This document shows positions 8,195 through 16,229 of a stretch of DNA of 30,435 nucleotides, one piece after another. The stretch's first letter is position 1; each line of letters starts with the position of its first letter. Position numbers and translations under genes: made by a program. Source of the stretch: JBOFOR01 sp051654865 (GTDB lineage: Bacteria; Bacillota; Clostridia; Peptostreptococcales; Peptostreptococcaceae); contig JBOFYV010000070.1 of assembly GCA_051654865.1 (NCBI GenBank), positions 1 to 30,435 of the forward strand, in the 5' to 3' direction. The notes under the pieces are model-generated. The model was not told the origin of the DNA, ran no database searches, and was given only the letters and a program-made list of their open reading frames with translations.

Positions 8195-9181
8195 TTAAGC
8201 ACATGACTCATTTTTTATAACAATACTCTTACTTTCAATTAAGAAATGTACTGTGTCATTTATGTTTATTTGCTTTTCTTCAATGATATTATTTGGTACA
8301 TCTATTTTTATATCATAGTTATTATAATTTACATCTAATCTATAAAATGCACCCTTAAATTCCATATCCTTAACTATTCCTACCTGGCTATTTTCTTTTT
8401 TATCTGTAATCACTATTTCTTCTGGTCTTATTCCATATACGTTGTTTTCTCTACCATCCTGTACAAAGTTTATAGTACCTATAAAGTCTGCTACAAATTG
8501 ATTTTGTGGATTTTGATATATTTCTTTTGGACTTCCGATTTGCTCTAAGTTTCCTTTACTCATAACTACTATTTTATCTGCCATACTTAAAGCTTCTTCT
8601 TGATCATGAGTTACCATTATAGTTGTTATTCCTAGCTTTTTTTGAAGTTGTCTAATTTGAGTTCTTAGTTTTAGCCTAACTTTTGCATCTAGTGCTGATA
8701 ACGGCTCATCTAATAATAGAAAATCTGGTGACAATGCTATTGCTCTTGCTATTGCTACTCTTTGTTGTTGTCCACCTGATAATTGTGATGGGTATTTATT
8801 TTCAAATCCTGTAAGTTCAACCATATCTAAAACTTCTTTTACTTTTGATTCTATTTCTTCTTTTTTCATTTTCTTATTTTTAAGTCCAAAAGCTATGTTC
8901 TTATATACGTTCATATTTGGAAATAATGCATATGACTGAAATACTATTCCAAAGTTTCTTTCATCTGATGGTAAATTAGTCATATCTTTGTCTCCTATAA
9001 TTACTGTTCCTTCATGATTATCTTCAAGCCCTGCTAGTATTCTTAATAATGTAGTTTTTCCACATCCACTAGGACCTAGTAAGCATACAAACTCACCCTT
9101 TTTTATATCTACCGATATGTTATTTAATACTTTTGTTTTTCCGTAATCTTTACTTATATTGTTTAATGTTAAAAATGACAT
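8195..9181 (-). CDS. ABC transporter ATP-binding protein (phosphonate/iron-type importer)
   Basis: Energises the importer encoded by the next two genes. Walker A is GPSGCGKTT (residues about 36-44), the signature LSGGQQQR lies near 134, Walker B FLLLDEPLSALD near 155, and the switch histidine is in VTHDQEEA near 190. Residues about 240-328 form a C-terminal TOBE-like domain (VYGIRPEEIVI), as in the PotA/FbpC/PhnT group. The 328 residues are normal. It is the first gene of the operon. ATG follows a run of purines (AAAGGGGGA). Everything fits a complete system. Confidence 0.92.
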   Translation of the reverse strand: MSFLTLNNISKDYGKTKVLNNISVDIKKGEFVCLLGPSGCGKTTLLRILAGLEDNHEGTVIIGDKDMTNLPSDERNFGIVFQSYALFPNMNVYKNIAFGLKNKKMKKEEIESKVKEVLDMVELTGFENKYPSQLSGGQQQRVAIARAIALSPDFLLLDEPLSALDAKVRLKLRTQIRQLQKKLGITTIMVTHDQEEALSMADKIVVMSKGNLEQIGSPKEIYQNPQNQFVADFIGTINFVQDGRENNVYGIRPEEIVITDKKENSQVGIVKDMEFKGAFYRLDVNYNNYDIKIDVPNNIIEEKQININDTVHFLIESKSIVIKNESCA

Positions 9182-9490
9182 TTTAAATCCCCCTTTATGT
9201 GTTTTTTCTTGGTTTTGTTTTGTTGTTTTATGTATACATCGCTAATTTTTATTATTCTCAATATTTTTTTGATTGTTTTTAGTTGATTTTATATTTTAAA
9301 TATAACGTTCTTATGTTAACTAATAATTAACTTTTTATTAAATTTATGTTAATATTGTGTTTTTTCTTAATTCTCTTAAAGTTATCTTTGTATTTATAGG
9401 TTTTTGTAACAGGTTGGATTTTAAATTTATATACTGTATAATGGAGTTAGATTTTTTAACTATCATAAAAACTATAGAGGTAAAATTCAT
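9182..9490. other. Divergent intergenic region without genes
   Basis: A 309-base gap separates the divergent importer operon and a small membrane protein gene. It is extremely AT-rich. I see the promoter of the plus-strand gene (9414-9442) but no clear hairpin, riboswitch or strong operator. The minus-strand promoter is not clearly identifiable; TTGAGA near 9260 with TATACA downstream has a spacer of about 19 bases and is only a possibility. Confidence 0.5.
9414..9442 (+). promoter_or_regulatory. Promoter of the small membrane protein gene
   Basis: TTGGAT (9414-9419) and TATAAT (9437-9442) are 17 bases apart, a near-consensus sigma-A promoter about 50 bases before the start codon. Confidence 0.7.
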
Positions 9491-9853
9491 ATGAGTAAAA
9501 AGAGTTTAATAATCACATTAGCAATATCTTTATTAGCAGTTCCACTTTATATTTATTCTTTTAATAATGATTTAAGGTTGTTTTGGATAATATTTGCTAT
9601 AGATAGGATAGCTTCTCCTATGCTTCAAGCAAAGTTTGAGAAGGCACTTGATACATTTATGTTAGAACCAGAAGATGATAGCGAAGTAGTTGTAATGGGT
9701 AAATTTCTTATATCAGTAGTTGTACTTATACTTCTTGGTATTGTAATGCTTATTTATGTTTTATTTAAATCTCCAACTTTATTTGCTATATTAATCTTAG
9801 GTGAATTAATGGATAATATTGCTGAAAAAACATTCAAAAAAAGCGTACACTAG
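9491..9853 (+). CDS. Small membrane protein, unknown function
   Basis: A 120-residue protein with hydrophobic segments at about 5-24 and 68-110 (probably two passes in the second stretch) and a polar middle part with an acidic patch EPEDDSE. I do not recognise a family. ATG 9491 follows TAGAGG at slightly long spacing. It is a single-gene unit: a good promoter precedes it and a strong hairpin terminator overlaps its last codons, including the stop. It is divergent from the phosphonate-type importer and convergent with the iron importer, and nothing ties it to either. Confidence 0.75.
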   Translation: MSKKSLIITLAISLLAVPLYIYSFNNDLRLFWIIFAIDRIASPMLQAKFEKALDTFMLEPEDDSEVVVMGKFLISVVVLILLGIVMLIYVLFKSPTLFAILILGELMDNIAEKTFKKSVH

Positions 9854-9874
9854 TTTATTTTCGTGTACGCTTTT
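9839..9874. terminator. Bidirectional terminator between convergent genes
   Basis: A perfect 12-base stem (9839-9850 with 9863-9874), AAAAGCGTACAC and its complement, has a 12-base loop and A and T runs at its ends. It serves the small membrane protein gene, whose stop codon is in the loop, and the minus-strand iron operon ending at 9879. Confidence 0.9.
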
Positions 9875-9878
9875 ACTA

Positions 9879-10655
9879 TTATACAATTCTTTCTACAGGT
9901 ACAAAACAACACTGACCTCTACTAGAACATATTTTTTCACATTTTAACTTAAATACTTTTTCTATACTATCTTCTGTTATAACTTTCTCTGGAGTACCTT
10001 GGTTTAAAACTTTACCTTCACTCATTAAAATAATATTATCAGCATAAGTTGCAGCTTGGTTTAAGTCATGGTGTACCATAACAATAGTCTTGTTAAAATT
10101 ATCGTTAAGTTCTTTTAATAAATCTAGTATTTCATACTGATAATTTATATCTAAATAAGTAGTTGGCTCATCTAAGAATATTATCTCTGTATCTTGAGCC
10201 AGAGCTAATGCTATAAATGCCCTTTGTCTTTGACCGCCTGATAAATTTATCAAGTTTCTATCTTTTAGTTCCCAAAGACCTGTCATTTTTATAGCCTTTT
10301 CAACTATTTCTTTATCTTTTTTATTTATTCTATCAAATATTCCTTTGTGTGGATTTCGCCCCATATAACATAACTCTTCTATTGTTACTTCTTCTGGAAC
10401 TTTTGGAGTTTGATGTACTACTGATACCAATTTTGCTATCCCTTTAATACCTATTTCTTTGATTTCTTTATCATTAAAATATATCTCTCCACTAATTGGA
10501 TTTATTATATTACACATAGATTTTAATAATGTAGATTTTCCGCATCCATTATTGCCTATTATTATAGTTATTTTTCCTTGTGGTATATTTACATTTATAT
10601 CATTTAATATTATTTTATCTTTATATCCAAATTTTAATTTTTCAACTTTTATCAT
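9879..10655 (-). CDS. Iron-chelate ABC transporter ATP-binding protein (FecE/FhuC type)
   Basis: ATPase of the siderophore/Fe(III)-citrate importer encoded upstream. Walker A is GNNGCGKST (residues about 35-43), the signature LSGGQRQR near 138, Walker B IIFLDEPTTYLD near 157 and the switch histidine in MVHHDLNQA near 190. The length, 258 residues, is normal. The C-terminus is odd: LKCEKICSSRGQCCFVP holds four cysteines (C-x3-C-x5-C-C) where this family usually has a cysteine-free strand. It is the last gene of a four-gene operon, 10 bases after the permease gene, and ends at a bidirectional terminator. Confidence 0.92.
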   Translation of the reverse strand: MIKVEKLKFGYKDKIILNDINVNIPQGKITIIIGNNGCGKSTLLKSMCNIINPISGEIYFNDKEIKEIGIKGIAKLVSVVHQTPKVPEEVTIEELCYMGRNPHKGIFDRINKKDKEIVEKAIKMTGLWELKDRNLINLSGGQRQRAFIALALAQDTEIIFLDEPTTYLDINYQYEILDLLKELNDNFNKTIVMVHHDLNQAATYADNIILMSEGKVLNQGTPEKVITEDSIEKVFKLKCEKICSSRGQCCFVPVERIV

Positions 10656-10665
10656 GTTAATACTC

Positions 10666-11649
10666 CTAACTCATCTCTTTCTTTATTAAATAGAAGAAAT
10701 ACGGTGCACCTATTATTGCTGTAAATACACTAATTGGTAATTCTATTGGAGGCTTTACACCTCTTGCAAGTGCATCTGCTACTACTATTAATATTGCTCC
10801 TATTAATGCCGATCCTGAAACAATATTTATATGTTTTCCTCCAAATAACCTCTTGGCTATTTGTGGAGCTATTACACCTATAAATCCTATACTTCCCGCA
10901 ATCGCTACAGCTACAGAGTTTATTAAAACACCTATAAATATTAATGTCTTTCTAAATTTAACTGGATCTTCTCCTAATGCTATACTTTGTTCATCTCCAA
11001 GGTATAATATATCCATCTTTTTAGCTAATATAATAGATATAACTATAAGTGCTGTGATTACAATTGCTGCTATTAACAAATCTGTGTAGGATTTACCATA
11101 TAAACTTCCTTTTATCCATGCTAGTGCTACATTTAAATTGATAGCTTGTCTTGATGCATTTACTAACAGAACTTGATTAAAAGCATCAATTAAATATCCT
11201 ATTGCCATACCACTTAAAGCTATCCATATTGGATTAAATCCTCTTTTTTTGTTTATTAAATAAACTATAAAGAAAGTCAACATTCCAAATATAAATGTAG
11301 TTATAAAAGTTATATAGCTTGGAGCTTTTGGGAAAAATACTATCAGTAAACTTGCTCCTAGTACTGCTCCATGATTTACTCCTATCACATCTGGTGATAC
11401 TAGTGGATTTTTAAGAGCGCATTGGAATAATGCCCCAGATACTGCTAATCCAGCTCCAATAAAAGCCGCTAACAATACTCTCGGGATTCTTATCTTCGTT
11501 ACTAAGTTATATACTCCTCTTGGTTCTGTTGTTGTTAGTGCTTCAAATATTTCTAACGGATTGTAAAATTTAGTTCCAACCCCTAATGATATTGCAATCG
11601 AAATTATTACAAGTACCACAAACATTATATATAAATACTTTTTTTTCAT
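10666..11649 (-). CDS. Iron-chelate ABC transporter permease (FecCD family)
   Basis: One of two homologous membrane subunits of the importer. The 327 residues include about ten hydrophobic segments in the FecCD pattern: RIPRVLLAAFIGAGLAVSGALFQ near residue 45-70, NPLVSPDVIGVNHGA, and the C-terminal GFIGVIAPQIAKRLFG and PPIELPISVFTAIIGAPYFFYLI. These GxxG and coupling features match BtuC/FhuB-like permeases. It starts 5 bases after the preceding permease gene and is followed 10 bases later by the ATPase gene. It pairs with the other permease to form the channel. Confidence 0.93.
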   Translation of the reverse strand: MKKKYLYIMFVVLVIISIAISLGVGTKFYNPLEIFEALTTTEPRGVYNLVTKIRIPRVLLAAFIGAGLAVSGALFQCALKNPLVSPDVIGVNHGAVLGASLLIVFFPKAPSYITFITTFIFGMLTFFIVYLINKKRGFNPIWIALSGMAIGYLIDAFNQVLLVNASRQAINLNVALAWIKGSLYGKSYTDLLIAAIVITALIVISIILAKKMDILYLGDEQSIALGEDPVKFRKTLIFIGVLINSVAVAIAGSIGFIGVIAPQIAKRLFGGKHINIVSGSALIGAILIVVADALARGVKPPIELPISVFTAIIGAPYFFYLIKKEMS

Positions 11650-11654
11650 TTTAT

Positions 11655-12656
11655 TTACCTCTTACTTCTCTCACTCATTGCTACATATAAAAACATTGGT
11701 ACACCTATAAAACTTATAACTAAACCTACTGGTGTCTCATATGGATAGCTAATGAATTTACTTATTAAGTCAGATAAAGATGCCAAAATTCCACCTACTA
11801 ATGATGTCATCACTATTAAAAATTTATAATCGCTTGAAACTATTTTTCTAACTAAATTTGGAACTATTATTCCTATAAATCCAACTGGTCCTGCTATAGA
11901 TACACTTGTACCTGCTAAAAGTGATACTATTACTACAAATATAAATACATATTTACTCATATTTACACCTAAACTAAGTGCCATATCATTTCCTAATTCA
12001 ATAACTTTTAAATTTCTACTAAGTATTAACAACATAATGATACATACTATACTAACTGGCACTAATACAATTACACTTTCCCAATTAGCTCTAACAAAAG
12101 AACCTATCATATAAAACATCATAGTCTCTGCTGCTTCTTCATTTAGAAGAAGTATACTTTGAGTTAATGATGTTAAAAATACACCAATAACTAACCCTGA
12201 TAAAGGTAAATTTGCTACTGATATTTTAGAACTATTCTTACTTAACTTAAGTACAGTCAGTACGACCACTAAAGCTGCAACTATTCCAAATCCTACTCTA
12301 CCCATATAACCAACAAATGGAAGGTATATTAGAGCTAATACACTTACAAATGTTACTCCAGAGTTTACCCCTAGTATTTGAGATGATGTTAATCTATTTT
12401 GAGTTATAGATTGTATTACAAGTCCTGCTAATGCTAAACTTGACCCTACAAAAAATCCTACTATAGCTCTTGGTATTCTAATTTGATTTATTATTAAACT
12501 TTCATTGGTGTTATCATTACTTGCTATGGCTGATATTATTTGGTCAAAGCTATAGTTATTATTTCCTAAAGATATATTTCCATATATTATTAAAATTGAT
12601 AGCAGAATCAAAGCTCCTACTATCAATTTTTTATTTCTAAAACTATTTTGCTTCAT
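11655..12656 (-). CDS. Iron-chelate ABC transporter permease (FecCD family)
   Basis: Second homologous membrane subunit, 333 residues. Family strings are IRIPRAIVGFFVGSSLALAGLVIQ near residue 60, GVNSGVTFV, GPVGFIGIIVPNLVRKI and the terminal PYETPVGLVISFIGVPMFLYV. Its ATG lies inside the end of the receptor gene (overlap 14 bases), so translation is probably coupled. It shares only family-level similarity with the next gene, as expected for a heterodimeric FecC/FecD-type channel. Confidence 0.93.
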   Translation of the reverse strand: MKQNSFRNKKLIVGALILLSILIIYGNISLGNNNYSFDQIISAIASNDNTNESLIINQIRIPRAIVGFFVGSSLALAGLVIQSITQNRLTSSQILGVNSGVTFVSVLALIYLPFVGYMGRVGFGIVAALVVVLTVLKLSKNSSKISVANLPLSGLVIGVFLTSLTQSILLLNEEAAETMMFYMIGSFVRANWESVIVLVPVSIVCIIMLLILSRNLKVIELGNDMALSLGVNMSKYVFIFVVIVSLLAGTSVSIAGPVGFIGIIVPNLVRKIVSSDYKFLIVMTSLVGGILASLSDLISKFISYPYETPVGLVISFIGVPMFLYVAMSERSKR

Positions 12657-13566
12657 TTAAAATCCCCTCAAACTCTTCTCCCATAACTTCTGTAGATATA
12701 AGTCCTCTAGAGAATAACCATAAAGTTCTATCAACCTCATAGTAGTTTCCATTTTCTATAGCTTTTAATTTATTCCATAGCGGGTTATTTTTGAATTGTT
12801 TAAAATCAGCATCTTTTTCATCTGTCATTATTATTAGTGTATCTGGATTCATATCAACTAACTGCTCTAGCGTAACCTGATGTCTTGAATCTTTTGAGTC
12901 AGTTATATTTGTTATATCAAAATCTTTTAATGACTCCATCACATATGATGAGTCTGTCTGTAGTGATAACATACCATCTTGTACTACACCTATTGCTACT
13001 GTTCCTAGTTTCTGTGCTGATGTACTACCTTTTTTCATACTATTTTGATGCTCCTCAACCAATTTCTTAGCTTCATCTTCTTTTCCTACTGCTTTACCGA
13101 TTTGTTCAAATGCACTTAATATTTCATCATATCCTACACTTGTACTATCTATATATATAGTTGGCGCTATTTGTTCTAATTCTTTTTGTATATCTTTATG
13201 TCTCAGAGGGTCAGCTATTATTAAATCTGGACTAACTTCCATCAATGCTTCTAAGCTTGGTGTTCTTCTTGATCCTAATGATACATATTCTCCTAGGTTT
13301 GATCTAACTTCTTCTATTATTCTTGTTTTATCTAAATCATCTGCTATTGCAACAACTTCTTTATCTAAACTTACTAGTGCATCAACATAAGAAAATTCAA
13401 GTGCTGCAATTCTTTGTGGTTCTTCTTTTAAAGTAGTCTCTCCTAATTCATGTGTTATTGTATATTCTGATTCATTGCTTTCTACTTTATTTTCTTTATT
13501 TGTACATCCTGTTAATGATACAGTTACTATACCTGCAACCATTAGTGATATTATCTTTTTGTTCAT
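12643..13566 (-). CDS. Iron(III)-chelate-binding lipoprotein (FecB/YfmC type)
   Basis: Surface receptor delivering ferric chelates to the permeases. The signal peptide has lipobox LTGC. The class III binding fold is seen in the string ALEFSYVDALVSL, then ADDLDKTRIIEEV, SLGSRRTPSLEALMEVSPDLIIADPLRHK and IAPTIYIDS, which closely follow the FecB/YfmC (ferric-dicitrate) subgroup. I start at ATG 13566, with AAAGGAGA before it; an upstream TTG is part of the ribosome site region. The length is 307 residues. It is the first gene of the operon, with a promoter and Fur-like box upstream. Citrate as ligand is an inference from subgroup resemblance; hydroxamate or catechol siderophores are possible. Confidence 0.9.
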   Translation of the reverse strand: MNKKIISLMVAGIVTVSLTGCTNKENKVESNESEYTITHELGETTLKEEPQRIAALEFSYVDALVSLDKEVVAIADDLDKTRIIEEVRSNLGEYVSLGSRRTPSLEALMEVSPDLIIADPLRHKDIQKELEQIAPTIYIDSTSVGYDEILSAFEQIGKAVGKEDEAKKLVEEHQNSMKKGSTSAQKLGTVAIGVVQDGMLSLQTDSSYVMESLKDFDITNITDSKDSRHQVTLEQLVDMNPDTLIIMTDEKDADFKQFKNNPLWNKLKAIENGNYYEVDRTLWLFSRGLISTEVMGEEFEGILNEAK

Positions 13567-13585
13567 AATGTTTCTCCTTTTCAAT

Positions 13586-13600
13586 TGATACCGATTCTTA
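13586..13600 (-). promoter_or_regulatory. Candidate Fur box of the iron importer operon
   Basis: TGATACCGATTCTTA matches 10 of the 14 defined positions of the 7-1-7 Fur box TGATAATnATTATCA. It lies just downstream of the -10 box and upstream of the ribosome site, a position suited to iron-dependent repression of an iron importer. The repressor identity is inferred. Confidence 0.6.
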
Positions 13601-13603
13601 CTT

Positions 13604-13632
13604 ATAATACAATATATACCCCTTTAATGCAA
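13604..13632 (-). promoter_or_regulatory. Promoter of the iron importer operon
   Basis: On the minus strand, TTGCAT (13632-13627) and TATTAT (13609-13604) are separated by 17 bases, near sigma-A consensus. The start point should fall at or next to the Fur-like box. Confidence 0.75.
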
Positions 13633-13784
13633 CTTAAAACTTTGTATTTATACTTTTCTTAATATTTAATAAAAACATTTAACATAAACAAATTAGATTT
13701 AACACTATTTTAATTATAAATTAATACATAGCTTGTATACTTAACTTGTAATTTAAAATTAATTATAACTAGGGGGATAAAATT

Positions 13785-14900
13785 ATGCATTTCAAAAGAA
13801 TTTCAAAAGTACTAACGGCACTTACACTAGTAACTGTAATATGTTTTGGAGCTGCACCACAATCGCTAGCAAATCAGAATAACAAAGATGAGGTACTTAA
13901 ATTTGAAAATGGAAACTTTAAAGTAGTTCAGTTTACAGATACCCAAGATGGTCCAAATACAGATGAACGAACTATACAGCTTATGAATGATGTATTAGAT
14001 AAGGAAGATCCAAATTTAGTATTAATAACTGGTGATGTAATAGATGGAAGATCTAATACAAAAGCAGAAGTAAAAAAAGCTATCGATAATGTAGTAAAGC
14101 CAATGGAAGATAGAGATATACCTTGGGCTATAACTTTTGGAAATCACGATGAAGATCATACTTCAAAAACTGGTATGGATAAAGAGGATATGATGAAATA
14201 TTATATGTCTTTTGAAGACAATGTAAATGTTATGGGGTCAAATGTTTCTCAAAATAGGGTCGGTGATGGAAATCTTACTATAAAAAATACTAAAGGAAAT
14301 AAAGACATATTCAACTTATATTTATTCGATTCTGGAACATATGCTAATAAAGACGAAGAGGATTTAAGTGGTTATGCATATGTAACACCTCAACAAATCG
14401 CTTGGTACAGACAAACATCTGATATGTTGGCTAAAAAAAATAAAAACCAACCACTTCCATCCTTAGCATTTATGCATATACCAGTACCTGAATACACTAA
14501 AGTATTATTAAGTGGAGGCAATGGTAGCTGGAATGAATCGCCATGCCCATCTAACTATAACAGCGGACTATTTATGGCTATGAAGGAAAAGAAAGATGTT
14601 CAAGGTATCTATGTTGGACATGATCATATAAATGATTTCGAAAGACCTTATGCTGGTGTAAACTTAGGCTATGCTGCTAACACAGGTTATGGTACATACG
14701 GATTAAGCGGTGATGCTAAAGATAATATGAGAGGTGCGAGAGTATTTGAAATCAGTGAATCTAATCCTAACGATTATACTTCAAGAATGGTTTACCACAA
14801 AGATATACAAGATAATATAGTATCTCCTAGCTCTGTTTTAAGTGAAAATGAAAATGCTGAAACAGTAGAATCAAAGCAAAGCATCGTTAATGAACAATAA
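13785..14900 (+). CDS. Secreted calcineurin-like metallophosphoesterase
   Basis: Exported phosphatase or phosphodiesterase with two metal ions. A signal peptide (residues 1-29, ending AAPQSLA) suggests release or wall location. Metal-binding motifs appear in order: DTQ (52-54) where most relatives have D-x-H, GDVIDG (G83-D84), GNHDED (N120-H121-D122), HIPVPEY (H231) and GHDH (279-281). The DTQ form is seen in some distant groups, so activity is probably kept, but it is a departure. The length is 371 residues. ATG follows AGGGGGATA. It is monocistronic, divergent from the iron operon, with a long perfect hairpin terminator downstream. The substrate is unknown; phosphate scavenging is plausible. 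Confidence 0.88.
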   Translation: MHFKRISKVLTALTLVTVICFGAAPQSLANQNNKDEVLKFENGNFKVVQFTDTQDGPNTDERTIQLMNDVLDKEDPNLVLITGDVIDGRSNTKAEVKKAIDNVVKPMEDRDIPWAITFGNHDEDHTSKTGMDKEDMMKYYMSFEDNVNVMGSNVSQNRVGDGNLTIKNTKGNKDIFNLYLFDSGTYANKDEEDLSGYAYVTPQQIAWYRQTSDMLAKKNKNQPLPSLAFMHIPVPEYTKVLLSGGNGSWNESPCPSNYNSGLFMAMKEKKDVQGIYVGHDHINDFERPYAGVNLGYAANTGYGTYGLSGDAKDNMRGARVFEISESNPNDYTSRMVYHKDIQDNIVSPSSVLSENENAETVESKQSIVNEQ

Positions 14901-14922
14901 AATAACTACGTAAAATTAATTT

Positions 14923-14992
14923 TATAATTATAATATGTAGAAAAGGCATACACCAAACATAGTGTATGCCTTTTCTACATATTATAATTATA
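14923..14992. terminator. Bidirectional terminator, 31-base perfect stem
   Basis: Arms 14923-14953 and 14962-14992 are perfectly complementary over 31 bases around an 8-base loop. The central GAAAAGGCATACAC / GTGTATGCCTTTTC segment has T runs in both directions. It separates the convergent phosphoesterase and minus-strand ABC operon. The stem is unusually long and exact for a terminator. Confidence 0.9.
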
Positions 14993-15036
14993 TATACCCT
15001 ACCTACTTAAACGCTACTACCTTTGTAAATTTATAT

Positions 15037-15579
15037 TTACTTTTTAATCCCTATACTCCTACTTCCAGCTATACCACCACTCCCAAACATTAATGAATTC
15101 TTACTTGATCTATGTTTATAGAAACTATAATTATAATGTACTTCAGGATTATTCAAGTCAAAAACTTCCTCATCTAATTTTACTGCCTTAGGTATATAAA
15201 AAATAATATCCTTTTCAGTTCCTGGATCTATTCCATATACTGGTTCTTCCTCAAACTTATCTGCTTCCTGTCCTTTAAAGTAAAAGTCAGTATATAGAGA
15301 CCATGATCCATCATCATATTCTTGATTTTGCTTATAATTAAAAGATAAATTCATATCATTTATCGTAGTAATGCTTTTGGTATTATTCTTTAATGTAAGT
15401 GTAATTATATGGTTATTCTTATCTTCTTTATAAGATTTATATTCTATTATAGGCTCTTCTGGAAAACCTTCAAATCCAGATTCATCAGATGTAGGTCCTA
15501 ATATCATCATACTTGCCCCTACTATTAACAAAAACGGTAAACATAATATTAAACTTACTTGTATAAACTTCTTATTCAT
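15037..15579 (-). CDS. Anchored extracytoplasmic protein of the YtrA-type ABC operon, unknown function
   Basis: A 180-residue protein with one N-terminal hydrophobic segment (about 6-28, no lipobox cysteine) and a polar domain rich in aspartate, glutamate and lysine. The strands IITLTLKNNTKSITTINDMNLSF look like an immunoglobulin-like or bacterial adhesion fold, but I do not recognise a family. The tail is glycine-serine rich. It is the last gene of a four-gene unit (regulator, ATPase, permease, this one), 11 bases after the permease gene. It may be an accessory to the transporter, for instance sensing or binding its substrate outside the cell; that is inference. Confidence 0.7.
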   Translation of the reverse strand: MNKKFIQVSLILCLPFLLIVGASMMILGPTSDESGFEGFPEEPIIEYKSYKEDKNNHIITLTLKNNTKSITTINDMNLSFNYKQNQEYDDGSWSLYTDFYFKGQEADKFEEEPVYGIDPGTEKDIIFYIPKAVKLDEEVFDLNNPEVHYNYSFYKHRSSKNSLMFGSGGIAGSRSIGIKK

Positions 15580-15590
15580 AACACCCTCCC

Positions 15591-16229
15591 CTAGCTAGCT
15601 ATTTCTTTCTTTTGATATATTTTTACTGAAATGTACATTGAAACTATATAAGCGACCAAAGCAACGCCTGTTATCATAAGATACCCTGGCTCTACTCTTG
15701 GTATTACTGCTCCTTCTATAGAAACATCAGCCTTAGGTTTAAATGCTGTAAACATTGTAACTAATGTTATAGCTGCTATTAAAAAGTTTATTATTACGTA
15801 TGACTTGTTGTACCCATATTTAAATGTTATAGGTAAGCATATAGCTACTAATAATACTACTACACTTATTGTTATTAGTAGAATTTCTATAGTCATTAAA
15901 TCTATATACCATATTTGCTTGAGTACTTTTGAATATATAAAAGTAAATATTAAGGATACTATTATAATTATTGTTGAAAATATGTACTTAGCATACACCA
16001 CGTCCTCTTTGTCTATAGGCATACTATTAAAAAAGTAATCTGTCTTATTTAGTTCATCTAGATAGAAGCTTCTAAATATGAATATATAACTTACAAACAG
16101 TGGTATAGCCATTGATGATATGGGAACTAATATTGCTGAAAATATTATCAATCCTAAAATCAACTTACCTATAGTTCTTATATCTGTCTTAAAACAAGCT
16201 ATTAAGTCTTTTTTTATTAAATTAAGCAT
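15591..16229 (-). CDS. ABC-2 type transporter permease
   Basis: Membrane subunit of an exporter, about 212 residues with six hydrophobic segments and the opening MLNLIKKDLIACF typical of small ABC-2 permeases of the YtrC/DUF-type. I choose ATG 16229, since GGGAGGG lies eight bases before it; the upstream ATG is inside that ribosome site. The start overlaps the end of the ATPase gene by 8 bases (ATGCTTAA), so translation is coupled. Its partner ATPase is the preceding gene. Confidence 0.82.
   Translation of the reverse strand: MLNLIKKDLIACFKTDIRTIGKLILGLIIFSAILVPISSMAIPLFVSYIFIFRSFYLDELNKTDYFFNSMPIDKEDVVYAKYIFSTIIIIVSLIFTFIYSKVLKQIWYIDLMTIEILLITISVVVLLVAICLPITFKYGYNKSYVIINFLIAAITLVTMFTAFKPKADVSIEGAVIPRVEPGYLMITGVALVAYIVSMYISVKIYQKKEIAS

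Noticed and set aside
9182..9490. Riboswitch in the 309-base divergent region
   Set aside because: No conserved hairpin or terminator is visible; the region is only AT-rich.
13678..13704. Two TTTAACA repeats upstream of the phosphoesterase as a Pho box
   Set aside because: The repeats start 20 bases apart, while Pho boxes in Firmicutes repeat about every 11 bases; such motifs are common in AT-rich DNA.
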